Shown: positions 18,625 to 28,007 of the stretch, in pieces
Numbering within the stretch: position 1 is the first letter of the stretch
Layout: each line of letters opens with the position of its first letter
Assembly (NCBI GenBank): GCA_028279215.1
Contig: JANQOF010000068.1
Coordinates: 37,181 to 101,180, forward strand
Length of the DNA stretch: 64,000 nt
DNA from: Pirellulales bacterium
GTDB taxonomy: Bacteria; Planctomycetota; Planctomycetia; Pirellulales; Lacipirellulaceae
Direction of reading: 5' to 3'
The notes under the pieces: model-generated
Database searches by the model: none
What the model was told of the DNA's origin: nothing
The model's input: only the letters and a program-made list of their open reading frames with translations
Made by a program: the position numbers and the translations under genes

Positions 18625-19638
18625 CTACCCTCCTATTTGATACATGGCCCGCTGTGGCCGTAGGAATGCCTCGTTGTCGATCCCATGGCCGGGCTTCTTC
18701 GCTGCAATGCACTCTCGCACCAGTTGGAAGATTTCCTCGTCGGTGCCGCCGCTGCGGATGAGCTTACGCGCGTCCGCTTCGGTGGTGCTGAACAAACAGT
18801 TGCGCACCTGACCTTCGGCGGTCAATCGCAACCGATCACATGCCCCGCAGAACGGTTCGCTCACTGGGTTGATGAAGCCGACCGTGCCGCGACCTTCGAC
18901 GAAACGATAGTCCACCGCCGGCTGACTTGGATCGCTTCGCTCGAGAGGTTCCAGGCGTCCGAGCGACTGCTCGATAATCTCGCGAATCCGCTCGCCCGTC
19001 AGCACCTGGTCGTCGGTCCACTGCGCGTCGGCATCGAGCGGCATGAACTCGATGAACCGCATCTGCAGCCCGCGCTCGATGGCGAACTCAACCATCGGCA
19101 CCACTTCGTCCTCGGTTTGATGGCGGATGGCGAGTGCGTTCAGGCGAATCCGCGTGAAACCGGCATGCTGCGCCGCGTCGATGCCCGCGAGCACGCGATC
19201 GAGTCCTTGACGGCGAGTCATCTGTTCGAACTTTGCGGCATCGAGCGTGTCGAGGCTGATGTTCAACCGGTCGAGGCCAGCCTCTCTGAGCGGCGCTGCA
19301 TGCTCGTCGAGCAGCATGCCGTTGGTCGTGAGCGCGACTTCCTCGACGCCCGAGACTGCCGCCAACTTGCCGACGAGCGTCGGCAATTCCGATCGCACCA
19401 ATGGTTCGCCACCCGTAATGCGAACCCGCGACACACCCATCGCCGCGGTGACGCGGACAAATCGCTCGATCTCTTCGAACGAGAGAATCTCGCTCCGCGG
19501 CAGGAAGCGAACCTCCTTCGCGGGCATGCAGTAGAAGCACCGAATGTTGCACCGATCGGTCACACTCAACCTAAGACTGGTGTGCCGCCGGCCAAACGAG
19601 TCGAAGAGCGGTTCGTGTTGGCTAGGGTCATTGCTCAC
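18625..19638 (-). CDS. moaA: GTP 3',8-cyclase MoaA
   Basis: A 337-residue radical SAM enzyme that starts molybdopterin synthesis from GTP. The radical-SAM cluster motif is CNIRCFYC (C30, C34, C37). The second, C-terminal Fe-S cluster has cysteines in CGACDRLRLT and VRNCLF (about 263, 266, 280). The protein ends in the essential GG dipeptide. The start appears to be a GTG (MSNDPSQ). It follows moaE by 9 bp, so moaE-moaA is an operon. moaC is not in this window. Confidence 0.96.
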   Translation of the reverse strand: MSNDPSQHEPLFDSFGRRHTSLRLSVTDRCNIRCFYCMPAKEVRFLPRSEILSFEEIERFVRVTAAMGVSRVRITGGEPLVRSELPTLVGKLAAVSGVEEVALTTNGMLLDEHAAPLREAGLDRLNISLDTLDAAKFEQMTRRQGLDRVLAGIDAAQHAGFTRIRLNALAIRHQTEDEVVPMVEFAIERGLQMRFIEFMPLDADAQWTDDQVLTGERIREIIEQSLGRLEPLERSDPSQPAVDYRFVEGRGTVGFINPVSEPFCGACDRLRLTAEGQVRNCLFSTTEADARKLIRSGGTDEEIFQLVRECIAAKKPGHGIDNEAFLRPQRAMYQIGG

Positions 19639-19647
19639 TTGAGGCTC

Positions 19648-20091
19648 TTATCTCTGCTCGCGCTTCGTTTCGCGGCGCGGCTTAAGCGTATGCACCCACT
19701 CAGCATTGCCATCGGCAAAATGTTCCTGCTTCCAAATTGGCACGTCTTGCTTGAGCGTATCGATCAGCCACTCGCCGGCTTCGAACGCGGTGCGCCGATG
19801 GGCGCTGCTCACCACCACGGCCACGCTCGCCTCCGACACCGGAACTTCGCCCAATCGATGGACAATCTGGCATTCCACCAAAGGCCACCGTTTGCGGGCG
19901 GCAGCTTCCAACTCGGCCAGTCCGAATTCGGCCATCGACTCGTACGCTTCGTACTCGAGCCGCTCGGTCTCTCGCTCGCCGGTGAACTGTCGTGTGACGC
20001 CGACAAACGCCACCACCGCCCCGGCCGCCGGCTGACTGGCAGCGGCAACTAGTTCGTTGACGTCGATCGGTTTTTGGGTGAGGGCGACCAT
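19648..20091 (-). CDS. moaE: Molybdopterin synthase catalytic subunit MoaE
   Basis: A 147-residue subunit that transfers sulfur from MoaD thiocarboxylate to precursor Z. It contains the GAVVAFVGVTR start, the conserved LEYEAYESMA and the catalytic-lysine region VPIWKQEHFADG. Length is normal. The ATG at 20091 puts the fold at its usual N-terminus; an in-frame extension upstream to 20139 has no family match. moaA follows; moaD is on the same strand about 870 bp upstream. Confidence 0.95.
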   Translation of the reverse strand: MVALTQKPIDVNELVAAASQPAAGAVVAFVGVTRQFTGERETERLEYEAYESMAEFGLAELEAAARKRWPLVECQIVHRLGEVPVSEASVAVVVSSAHRRTAFEAGEWLIDTLKQDVPIWKQEHFADGNAEWVHTLKPRRETKREQR

Positions 20092-20526
20092 TCTCGCTGA
20101 GTTTTTTCCCAAACTACGCACAAACGATTCGCTGTGCATTTACTCCGCTGGCCCGGACGGAGGCAATTCTAGTTTCTGTCGTGTTTTGCAGGCAAAAGCA
20201 ATCGTGGCATGGATCGAACAGCTCGTCGTTTTTTCCTAGGTGTCGGAATCAGTGTGCAATTACTTGCGCCGCGCGCCATTGAACGCTGGGACTTGATGGG
20301 CTCCACGAAACGAGCCCACACCCCTTTGCGAACCACTATTAGATCATACTAAGCGACGTTTTCTACCGCGAAATTTGGCCGCGCTGGGGTTCGACACAAA
20401 AGCGCAGAGTGGCAAAGACGCGCGGGGGAGGAGCTCCGGAGCGCATCTTGGCAGTCACTCTGTGCGTCGCTACGCTAGCTTGACTTCCACTACGCCAGCC
20501 AAGCGACCAGTTGAGACGTTAGACAC
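20092..20526. other. Intergenic gap between divergent moaE and a small membrane-protein gene
   Basis: About 435 bp. A 7-bp hairpin (TGGGCTC / GAGCCCA, 8-nt loop) at 20297-20318 is the only clear structure; it has no T-run. No gene or conserved leader (for example a molybdenum-cofactor riboswitch) can be recognised. Confidence 0.4.
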
Positions 20527-20922
20527 ATGATCCGTCGCTTTCAACACGTTCACAACAAGCTTGGGTTCGGCGCTACATGGCGACTGTTGTTGCTTGCCGG
20601 AGGCATGATTGTTTTCTCCGCCACTGGCGTGTTGGCATTTCGGAGCTACCGAGAGGTCGTCGTGACCGTTGGGAGCCTTGCTGTTGGGTACTTGCTCCGT
20701 CATCGGATCAGCCCCTACATAGTGCGCCGCCCAAAGATTCTCAACTACTTACTAGTCGCTTACATGTTGTTACTGGGATTCTGTTGGTACAGCGATTGGT
20801 CGCCGCCGACCGAGCTGACTATCATCAATGCCGCGACAGCAATCCTCTTCAACCTTCAGTTTTGGACGTGGTCGGACCCGGCCGTTCAGCGCTTTGAGGA
20901 TGTCCCGATTAAATGGCGGTAA
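20527..20922 (+). CDS. Small multi-helix membrane protein, unknown function
   Basis: A 131-residue protein with three to four hydrophobic segments (about 19-38, 46-58, 72-85, 96-112), separated by short basic loops. No family recognised. It sits alone on the plus strand between moaE and moaD and has no good ribosome binding site before the ATG at 20527. The regular spacing of hydrophobic helices and positively charged loops supports a real membrane protein. Confidence 0.55.
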   Translation: MIRRFQHVHNKLGFGATWRLLLLAGGMIVFSATGVLAFRSYREVVVTVGSLAVGYLLRHRISPYIVRRPKILNYLLVAYMLLLGFCWYSDWSPPTELTIINAATAILFNLQFWTWSDPAVQRFEDVPIKWR

Positions 20923-20958
20923 CGGTCGCAGTTTGTGAACAATTGCCTTCGAGATCGT

Positions 20959-21204
20959 CTAACCCCCGCTCACCGGCGGAATCAGCGCCACCTCACCGGC
21001 GACCTCTACTGGCGACTGCAAATCCACAAATTCCCCATCCACCGCCAAACGGCTTGAAGCAAGCGCTGCACTCGCGGTGGGAATCTCAACCTCAAGTGCA
21101 GCCAGCAAGCCGGCGTACGTAGCGCCGTCGGGCAGGTCGATCGTCACGCGATCGCTGTCCGCCGCCTCGCGGACGCCGGCGAAGAGGAGCACTTCAATCC
21201 TCAT
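20959..21204 (-). CDS. moaD: Molybdopterin synthase sulfur carrier MoaD
   Basis: An 81-residue ubiquitin-like protein whose C-terminus ends in the GG dipeptide needed for adenylation and thiocarboxylation (PPVSGG). It begins with the typical MRIEVLLFAGVREA strand. It is the MoaE partner. It lies on the same strand as moaE and moaA but is separated from moaE by the plus-strand membrane gene; it is 46 bp downstream of the large FAD/Fe-S gene. Confidence 0.93.
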   Translation of the reverse strand: MRIEVLLFAGVREAADSDRVTIDLPDGATYAGLLAALEVEIPTASAALASSRLAVDGEFVDLQSPVEVAGEVALIPPVSGG

Positions 21205-21250
21205 TTCGAGTGATCCAACATATGGGTCATCGCAGATTCGCTATTGGTCA

Positions 21251-24200
21251 TCACCCGACAGCCGGCGCGTGCGGCGCGGCGTTGAATGGGACAGGTGGGG
21301 CCATCAAACCGTACGCCGCCGCCAGCACCTTAATCGGGTGCACCGTGGGCTTGTGCGTGCCACCGTCGATTTGCATGGCGCAGGTGCTGCACTCTGTCAT
21401 CGCGGCATGGTAGGGGCCGTCGCGAACCTCGCTAATGAGTGGTAGCCCGATACGCAAACTGGTGCGGTAGTTGCGACGCTTGAGTCCCCAAGTGCCTGCC
21501 ATACCACTGCAACCTTTCTCGATGCTGTGCACTTTGAGGCCCGGCACCAGTCGCAGCAAGTTGACGCTCGGCGTACCAACCTCGAGCGCCCGCAAGTGGC
21601 ACGGAGTGTGGTGAGCGATTTCGTATTCTTGCGGTTGGAAGTCGAGTTGCAGCCCGCCTCGTTGGTGGAGCGTCCACAGGTAGTGGCAGGCGTCCATCGT
21701 ATTCTCGGCCACCAGGCGAATGTCTTCGTCGTCGCCAAGCATCGAAGGATACTCGCGGGTGATGGCCAAGACGGCGGTAGGCTCGGTGCAAACCACCTTA
21801 AATCCTAGTCGCACGGCTTCGACCAAAGACGCGACGTTGCGATGCGCGAGCCGTCGCGCGTGGTCGAGCGACCCGCCAACGATCAGCGGCATGCCCGAGT
21901 GCCGCTGACTGGGCGGCACGTACACTTCGACGCCATTGTGATCGAGCACCTTCAGCAGCGACTCAGCGAGCTCGGTATCGAATAAGTTGGCATAGGTGTC
22001 GACAAATACCGCCACCCGGTGCGGCGCGTCGGCATCGAGACGTTCAAGTTTGCCCCGTCCAACGGTGTTGAGGAACGGCCGCCGGGCAAGCTTGGGCAGC
22101 GCACGCGCTTGACTGATGCCCAATATCTTCTCCATCAGCCAGCGCGCCTGACGGTTCTTGAACAGCCAGTTCGACAATCGTGGCATACGCGAAGCCATGT
22201 GCGTTAGCATGTCGACCCGTGCATTCAGCCAATCGTGCACGTTGTGGCCGTTGTTGCCTACGTACTCGGCTTTGGCCTCGACCATGAGCCGCGGGATGTC
22301 GACGTTGGCGGGGCACTCGATGCGGCACATGTGGCAATGAAAGCAGAGGTCAGCCACTTCCTTCGACGCTTCCTGCAGCGTCGTGTCCGGCGGCAACTGC
22401 CCCGTGAGTACCGCCCGCATCAGATTGGCCTTGGCCCGGGGCGAAGCCTCCTCGCGCGGGGCGACGCGGTTCACAGGGCACATCCGGGTACCCACCGCAC
22501 GGGTGCGACATGCCGCGCAACCGTTGCAAGTGCGGGCGGTATGGGCTACTTGATCGACGTCCCAATCGAGTTGCAACTCGACCAATTGCCCTGCCGCACT
22601 GGTTCGCGGTTCCGCTTCGTTTGGATCGCTGTTGTCCGAGGGCTGAGGACTGTCGACTTCGGGAACCACCTGCCGCATGTGGTGAATCATCCGCGCGCCG
22701 GCCTCTGGCACCACCTTGCCGGGATTGAGAACGCCTCCAGAATCGAAAACACGTTTGATCTCGCGGAACACATTGACCAGTGGGCCGTACTGCCCGGTGA
22801 CAAACGGCGTGCGGCTGAGCCCATCGCCATGTTCGCCGCTAATCGTGCCGCCCAAGAGCCACACTTTTTCGTACAGCTCGCTGGCAATTCGTTCCATCCG
22901 GCCTTTCTCGTTGGGATTCGCCAAATCGAGGAACGGTCGGACGTGCAATTGCCCGTGACCCGCGTGCCCGAATACGCTGGCGATCACCTGTTCGCGCTTG
23001 AAGACCTCCTGCATATGACGGAAGAACACGGGAAGCGCGGCGACCGGCAACGCCATGTCCTCTACGAACGGAATCGGACGACGAACTCCCTGCAGCCGGT
23101 AAAGCGTAGGCACGAACCGTTTGGCAAGCTGCCAACAGAGTTCCGCATCGGCCGGGTCTTGCGCCACTTGCGCGCCGGCTGCCAATCGTGTAGTAACCGT
23201 GGCGTGCCGGACCGTGGTGCTGAGCTTGTTCTCGACTTCCTCTGCCGACTCGCCCGAGTGCTCGACCATGAGCACCGCCTCGGCAGCGCCTGGGATTAGT
23301 AGTTCGTACCGCACATCAAGCTCGCGGGCAAGACTTAGGTGCCGGCGATCCATCAGATCGCAAGCCGAGGGCTCGAACGTTAGCACTTCCTGCGCAGCGC
23401 GGGCGGCCTTATCGAGACTGTCGAAGATCAATAGCACCACGCCGGTATGCGCGGGCAGCGTGTCGGTGCCCACCACCAACTCGGTGGTGAGTGCCAATGT
23501 GCCTTCGCTGCCGACCAACAGCCTGGCTAGATCGAGTTGGCCATCGACCAGTACATCACGCAGGTGATAGCCGCTGCAGTTCACTGCGCTATGGATGCTG
23601 GTAGACTCGACTTGCTCCCGATGCCGCTCGATGATGGCGGCCACCGTCCAAACAATGTGCGACAGACGTTCGGCCTCGGTGGGTGTATCCGAGAGCTGCG
23701 GTTGCGTCGGTGGCACTAGGTGCTTGCCGGCATCGATCAACGTACCGTCAGCCAACACCACCCGCATCTTTTGAATGTGGTCGCGCGGTGCTCCATATCG
23801 GAGGAAGTGGCTGCCGGTAGAGTTCGTTGCAGCCACTCCACCCATAGTGGTGACGTGCGACATGGCCGGGTCGGGGCCAAACACACGATTGTGGGTGGCC
23901 AGCAGCCGATTGAGTTCGCCGTGCACTACGCCAGCCTGGACGCGAACCGTATCGGTACGCAACTGCAAGACGCGACGCAAGTACCGCGAGAAATCGACCA
24001 CTACGCCCCGCCCTAATGCCGCGCCAGCTACACTACTGCCGCCGCCGCGGGCATGAACCGGCAAGCCGTTCTCGCTGGCGTAGCGCGCGGTGGCCTGCAC
24101 GTCGGCGGTCGACTTAGGTCGCACGACTGCCTGCGGACGAACTTCATACACGCTCGCATCGGTAGCGTAGAGTTGAGCGGCGGTATCGTCGCACCGCACG

Positions 24201-24256
24201 TCGCCCGCCACTAGGCCACGTAAATCTTCTTCGATGCGTTGCCGTTCTGGGTCCAT
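21251..24256 (-). CDS. FAD- and Fe-S-binding D-2-hydroxyacid-type dehydrogenase (YdiJ-like)
   Basis: A 1001-residue fusion. The N-terminal FAD-binding PCMH-type domain (about 35-225) has the ARGGGSSVAGAA pyrophosphate motif. A FAD-oxidase C-terminal domain follows (about 230-530; HAGHGQLHVRPF and SGEHGDG motifs). Then come two ferredoxin-like cysteine clusters (near 574 in CNGCAACRT and near 637 in CFHCHMCRIECP), and a CCG-type C-terminal part with HHTPCHLRAL and KGCSGMAGTWG. This order is that of YdiJ-like proteins, which oxidise D-2-hydroxyacids such as D-lactate or D-2-hydroxyglutarate and pass electrons on. Likely a soluble or membrane-associated enzyme. Substrate cannot be assigned from sequence. 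Confidence 0.9.
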   Translation of the reverse strand: MDPERQRIEEDLRGLVAGDVRCDDTAAQLYATDASVYEVRPQAVVRPKSTADVQATARYASENGLPVHARGGGSSVAGAALGRGVVVDFSRYLRRVLQLRTDTVRVQAGVVHGELNRLLATHNRVFGPDPAMSHVTTMGGVAATNSTGSHFLRYGAPRDHIQKMRVVLADGTLIDAGKHLVPPTQPQLSDTPTEAERLSHIVWTVAAIIERHREQVESTSIHSAVNCSGYHLRDVLVDGQLDLARLLVGSEGTLALTTELVVGTDTLPAHTGVVLLIFDSLDKAARAAQEVLTFEPSACDLMDRRHLSLARELDVRYELLIPGAAEAVLMVEHSGESAEEVENKLSTTVRHATVTTRLAAGAQVAQDPADAELCWQLAKRFVPTLYRLQGVRRPIPFVEDMALPVAALPVFFRHMQEVFKREQVIASVFGHAGHGQLHVRPFLDLANPNEKGRMERIASELYEKVWLLGGTISGEHGDGLSRTPFVTGQYGPLVNVFREIKRVFDSGGVLNPGKVVPEAGARMIHHMRQVVPEVDSPQPSDNSDPNEAEPRTSAAGQLVELQLDWDVDQVAHTARTCNGCAACRTRAVGTRMCPVNRVAPREEASPRAKANLMRAVLTGQLPPDTTLQEASKEVADLCFHCHMCRIECPANVDIPRLMVEAKAEYVGNNGHNVHDWLNARVDMLTHMASRMPRLSNWLFKNRQARWLMEKILGISQARALPKLARRPFLNTVGRGKLERLDADAPHRVAVFVDTYANLFDTELAESLLKVLDHNGVEVYVPPSQRHSGMPLIVGGSLDHARRLAHRNVASLVEAVRLGFKVVCTEPTAVLAITREYPSMLGDDEDIRLVAENTMDACHYLWTLHQRGGLQLDFQPQEYEIAHHTPCHLRALEVGTPSVNLLRLVPGLKVHSIEKGCSGMAGTWGLKRRNYRTSLRIGLPLISEVRDGPYHAAMTECSTCAMQIDGGTHKPTVHPIKVLAAAYGLMAPPVPFNAAPHAPAVG

Positions 24257-24354
24257 GGGGCAGTAGTGGCAAGTGGCGAAGGACTAGTGGCGAGTAATAA
24301 TCAGTGGCAAAGGTGGCTCATCGCTTGCGGCCACTCGCCACTGGCCACTACCGC

Positions 24355-24984
24355 CTATCCACCATAAATCAGATTCATTACTTCCGAGCGGCTCGATAGG
24401 TTGGATCGGAATAAGCCCTTCATCGCCGACGTGACGCACAAGCTGCCTGGTTTGCGGACTCCGCGAATGGTCATGCACGAGTGCGTCGCTTCTATCACCA
24501 CGGCAACGCCTTTGACGTCAAGCTCCTCGATCAGCAGGTTGGCGATCGACTCAGTCATCCGTTCTTGTACTTGCGGCCGCTTCGACACGACTTCCACGAC
24601 GCGGGCCAGCTTGCTCAGTCCCACGACGCGTCCGTTGGGAACGTAGCCGATGTGCGCTTTTCCAGTGAACGGCAGCATGTGGTGCTCGCACATGCTATTG
24701 AAGCTGATGTCGCGAACCAGCACTAATTCGTCGTACTCTTCTGTGAAGAACTTCTGCAAGTGCTGACGCGGATCGTCGTGCAGACCACTAAACAACTCAG
24801 CGTACATCCGAGCCACGCGCGACGGAGTCTCGAGGAGCCCCTCGCGGTCGGGGTCTTCGCCCACGGCGGCCAGGATCTCGCGTACAGCCCGCTCGATGCG
24901 GGGCAGATCGACGTCTGTCACTACGCTTGGTTCAAGTTCGGCGGTCTCGCCATCGAGCGAGCCAGTTTCGCTTGCAGTTTGCAC
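24355..24984 (-). CDS. folE: GTP cyclohydrolase I (FolE)
   Basis: A 209-residue enzyme making dihydroneopterin triphosphate from GTP. It carries the zinc ligands in CEHHMLPF and the later cysteine in THSCMTIRG. The protein begins with a short Glu-rich tail and then [11 protein letters not shown]. The start is the GTG at 24984 because AAGGA lies 6 nt before it; a longer TTG-started version (25017) has none. Repetitive AGTGGC-like filler lies downstream (24275-24350) with no gene. Confidence 0.94.
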   Translation of the reverse strand: MQTASETGSLDGETAELEPSVVTDVDLPRIERAVREILAAVGEDPDREGLLETPSRVARMYAELFSGLHDDPRQHLQKFFTEEYDELVLVRDISFNSMCEHHMLPFTGKAHIGYVPNGRVVGLSKLARVVEVVSKRPQVQERMTESIANLLIEELDVKGVAVVIEATHSCMTIRGVRKPGSLCVTSAMKGLFRSNLSSRSEVMNLIYGG

Positions 24985-25083
24985 GTTGGTTCCTTGTGGG
25001 GACGGTGATGGTCGCAACCAAGAAGCGCCGCAGCGCTAGCGCATCGTCAATTATGATCCGAGCACGCTTGAAGCGAAAGGCGG

Positions 25084-25782
25084 CTAGTTAACGCTAAAGG
25101 GTGGCGGAAAGTCGCCACGGGCCGCACAGCGCGGCATCGAAGCGCCAAGCAACTCAAGCAGTTGGTGCGTACGTGCGACCACACACGGCTCGGCCAAGAG
25201 GGCGAGTTTCGCCTCCGCCGGCATGGCCAACGCGTAGGAGACCATGTCCGACAACTGTGCGAGCGGCATCTCGTTATCGAGTAGTTGCGAAAGCGAAGCA
25301 GGCGCGTCGCCCTTCGCAATCGATGCGTCAAACGCCTCCACCAAGCGCCGCCGCAAATCGATTGCTTCGTCATTGTCTGCCGACGGACAAATGTCGGCGA
25401 CAATCTCGGCTTTAGCCTGTCGGAAGCTTCGCAGCGGATCGAGTTCCTCATCGATTCGCAGGCGGGCGACGCCCATTAACAACAAATTAAAGCATCCATC
25501 GGGCAGCTTGTTGTGGAGTACGACTTTGCCCAGGCACGCCCACGGCTCAACCGGCGGACGCCCCGCGTAATCGGGTTCCCAACCGGGCTTGAGCACCGGC
25601 ATGGCGATCAACCGATCGGTCGCCACTGCGTCCTGCATCAGCTCGCGGTATCGCTCTTCGAAAACGTGCAGCGGCTGCACCACGTGCGGGAACATTACCA
25701 GATTGGGGATGGGGAACATCCTCACGGTGCCCGAGAACTCAGTGGCGTCGAATTCAACGTGTTCGAAATCGGCAGGGTTCAT
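25084..25782 (-). CDS. LON N-terminal (substrate-binding) domain protein
   Basis: A 232-residue protein similar to the substrate-binding N-domain of Lon without its ATPase or protease. It contains the typical FPIPNLVMFPHVVQPLHVFE and GCFNLLLMGVARLRI segments. The C-terminal part (about 150-220) is helical. The role of stand-alone LON-domain proteins is unclear. Two flanking intergenic gaps are unremarkable. Confidence 0.88.
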   Translation of the reverse strand: MNPADFEHVEFDATEFSGTVRMFPIPNLVMFPHVVQPLHVFEERYRELMQDAVATDRLIAMPVLKPGWEPDYAGRPPVEPWACLGKVVLHNKLPDGCFNLLLMGVARLRIDEELDPLRSFRQAKAEIVADICPSADNDEAIDLRRRLVEAFDASIAKGDAPASLSQLLDNEMPLAQLSDMVSYALAMPAEAKLALLAEPCVVARTHQLLELLGASMPRCAARGDFPPPFSVN

Positions 25783-26004
25783 CCGTTGCGTTCACCAGTA
25801 GTGCGAGTTGGAATGGCGCCGGCGTCGTCTGCCCCTAAGTGCATCATAGACCAGTAGCCCGAATAGGATAGGGTTTTGACCACCAACGAGGCGAAATCTG
25901 GGCAGAAACCGCGTCGTTTGTGCCCAAATTCAAAGCGGGCTAAACCGCAAGCCCCCGTGGCCTGCGGCTTAGCCCGATGATCCTATCAAAAGCAACTTCG
26001 CCGG

Positions 26005-26763
26005 TTAGCGCCGACTGGAAGCTGCCAAGACGATTTGCAGTATGTACCAAAACAACAGTGCGACCGAGGCGAACAATGCCAGCGACGCGGCTACATGCTG
26101 CGTGGTGCGGTAATGATGTAGAACGTTGGATGTGTCGTAAAGGACGTAACCCGAAGCCAGCACTACCATGGCAATCGGAAACCACAACCCGGAAAGTATT
26201 CCTGGGAAAATGAAGCTCGCGATGATGCACCCAAACGCAAGCATGGCGCCGATGGCCAGGGCTGGCGCGAGGAACGAGAAGTCGGCTTTCGTCAGAAACA
26301 CACCGGCCGTGAGCCCCGCAAACACGAAAAATGTCAGCACACCGGCAACCGCAATTGGACCGAATTCGTACCCACCGATCGGAGTTACATATTGATTAGC
26401 AATCCACAGTAGTGGAGCCAGGAAGATCGACTGGGCAAACACATAGAGCCCTAGGCCCATGTACTGCTTGCTGACGCTCACTTCGGACTGGGCCCAGTGG
26501 TTTGCGATGTACCCGGTGATGACAAACCCGCCGAACATGACCAGCATCCAGAATGAACCGAGCAGCTGTGGCATGTAGGTATTCATTTGCTCGGCGAACA
26601 CGTTGAAGTAAATAAACTCCAACGTCACCAACGCATACACGGCCAGCATCAAGTGCATGTAGGTCCGCTTGATGAACGCCAAGCGGTCGGTGGCGGGGGC
26701 GTCGGCGGCGATGGTGCCGAACGACGCGTACGGGTTCGACGCTTGGAAGTCGGCTTGGCTCAT
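26005..26763 (-). CDS. Bax inhibitor-1/YccA-family membrane protein
   Basis: A 252-residue protein with seven hydrophobic segments and the family motif TSNVLHHYRT in the last loop region. The N-terminal 30 residues are soluble. GGAG sits 10 nt before the ATG. The family has been linked to ion leak and quality control of membrane proteins, but the role in this group is unknown. It appears monocistronic. Confidence 0.9.
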   Translation of the reverse strand: MSQADFQASNPYASFGTIAADAPATDRLAFIKRTYMHLMLAVYALVTLEFIYFNVFAEQMNTYMPQLLGSFWMLVMFGGFVITGYIANHWAQSEVSVSKQYMGLGLYVFAQSIFLAPLLWIANQYVTPIGGYEFGPIAVAGVLTFFVFAGLTAGVFLTKADFSFLAPALAIGAMLAFGCIIASFIFPGILSGLWFPIAMVVLASGYVLYDTSNVLHHYRTTQHVAASLALFASVALLFWYILQIVLAASSRR

Positions 26764-27008
26764 GGTAAAGGGTCTCCGATATTATGGGGGGCGAATCGAT
26801 TCGCCATACAAATTGCGCCGCAGCGCAGGTCATTTGGCATAGTCCCTGCTTGAGCTAAGCCTATGTCGGTAGCCGGCTTGGGTCAAGCACGATCGTGCTG
26901 CGAGCGGTAGGTGCGGTTGTGCCCTAGGTAATGGATTTAAGGGACTTTATGCTGTGTTTATCAACAATCAAACTCTTTCCCCGCAACCGGTCGCCCAGGA
27001 CACGATAT

Positions 27009-27710
27009 ATGGCGAAGAAGAAGGCCTCCAAGAAAGCGCCCAAGAAGCAAACACGCAAGACGACCGCACTCCCACCCGACGAGCGAAAGAAGCAAGCGGC
27101 GAAGGTGCTGCGGCGATTGGCCGCCGACTACCCCGACGCCGAGTGCGCCTTAGTGCACGATTCGCCCTTCGAGCTGCTGATCGCGACCATTCTCTCGGCC
27201 CAGTGTACTGACGAGCGGGTAAACATCGTGACCAAGGAGCTATTCGCCAAGCTTCCAACGCCCGACGACATGGCGACTGCGCCGGTGAAGACGCTCGAGA
27301 AACTGGTGCAGAGCACTGGCTTCTTCCGCAACAAAGCGAAGAGTATCAAAGCATGCTCCCAGGCGTTGGTGGACGACCACGATGGGGAGGTGCCTCAAGA
27401 CCTCGATGTGCTCGTTAAGCTGCCGGGCGTCGGACGCAAGACCGCCAATGTGGTTCTCGGCACGGCTTATGGCATCCCGACCGGCGTAGTTGTCGATACG
27501 CACGTTGGGCGACTGTCGAGAAGACTGGGACTTACCGATCAAACCGACGCCGTGAAAGCCGAACGCGATTTGATGGAGATTTTGCCCAAGAAGTCATGGA
27601 TCGATTTCTCGCACCGGATGATTCATCACGGCCGGGCAATCTGCAACGCCCGCAAACCAAAATGCGAGGAGTGCTCCATGCGAAAATTCTGCCCGCAAGT
27701 CGGAGTCTGA
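27009..27710 (+). CDS. nth: Endonuclease III (Nth)
   Basis: A 233-residue DNA glycosylase/AP lyase of base excision repair. The helix-hairpin-helix-GPD region has the catalytic lysine in LPGVGRKTANVVLG and the catalytic aspartate in VVDTHVGRLSRRLG. The four-cysteine Fe-S loop is C-x6-C-x2-C-x5-C near the C-terminus (NARKPKCEECSMRKFC). The ATG at 27009 begins a lysine-rich tail (about 25 residues, KKKASKKAPKK) before the domain, longer than in E. coli Nth; the frame extends further upstream without better sequence. Confidence 0.95.
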   Translation: MAKKKASKKAPKKQTRKTTALPPDERKKQAAKVLRRLAADYPDAECALVHDSPFELLIATILSAQCTDERVNIVTKELFAKLPTPDDMATAPVKTLEKLVQSTGFFRNKAKSIKACSQALVDDHDGEVPQDLDVLVKLPGVGRKTANVVLGTAYGIPTGVVVDTHVGRLSRRLGLTDQTDAVKAERDLMEILPKKSWIDFSHRMIHHGRAICNARKPKCEECSMRKFCPQVGV

Positions 27711-27800
27711 TGTTGCACGGAATGTAGCCTCCGCAAGCACGCTCTGTTGTTCTTTATATGCAGTCTGCTCCGCAAACTTCACCGTTGAAACTGGCGATCC

Positions 27801-28007
27801 ATGTCCGAGTCAGCGTCACAATTACTTGCGTCTTTCGAAGCGTTACCCGCAGCCGAGCAACACGAGCTCTTGGTGACAATGCTCCAACGCTCGAATGCGC
27901 TATCCGCTGCCGACCTTTCGGACCAACACCTGATTCAATTTGCAAACGGTTTGTTTCAAACACTTGACGCCGACGAGCCCGAGGCGAAGGATGGCAAACT
28001 GCGGTGA
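27801..28007 (+). CDS. Putative antitoxin partner of the downstream MazF-like toxin
   Basis: A 68-residue, acidic, helical protein whose last codons overlap the toxin start by 17 bp, as in many type II toxin-antitoxin pairs. Its sequence has no strong family signature I recognise beyond the length, acidity and position. Because the toxin downstream is frameshifted, the antitoxin may persist as a remnant. Confidence 0.6.
   Translation: MSESASQLLASFEALPAAEQHELLVTMLQRSNALSAADLSDQHLIQFANGLFQTLDADEPEAKDGKLR

Noticed and set aside
18685..20052. A 455-residue open frame on the plus strand
   Set aside because: Antisense to moaA and moaE; both minus-strand genes are unmistakable.
20092..20526. A molybdenum-cofactor riboswitch before moaE
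   Set aside because: Only a simple 7-bp hairpin is visible; the conserved multi-helix fold cannot be recognised.
22235..23299. A 354-residue plus-strand frame
   Set aside because: Shadow of the FAD/Fe-S dehydrogenase gene on the minus strand.
24275..24350. An AGTGGC-rich stretch as a meaningful repeat array
   Set aside because: Short, irregular direct words between genes; no palindrome, no coding sense, too weak to call.
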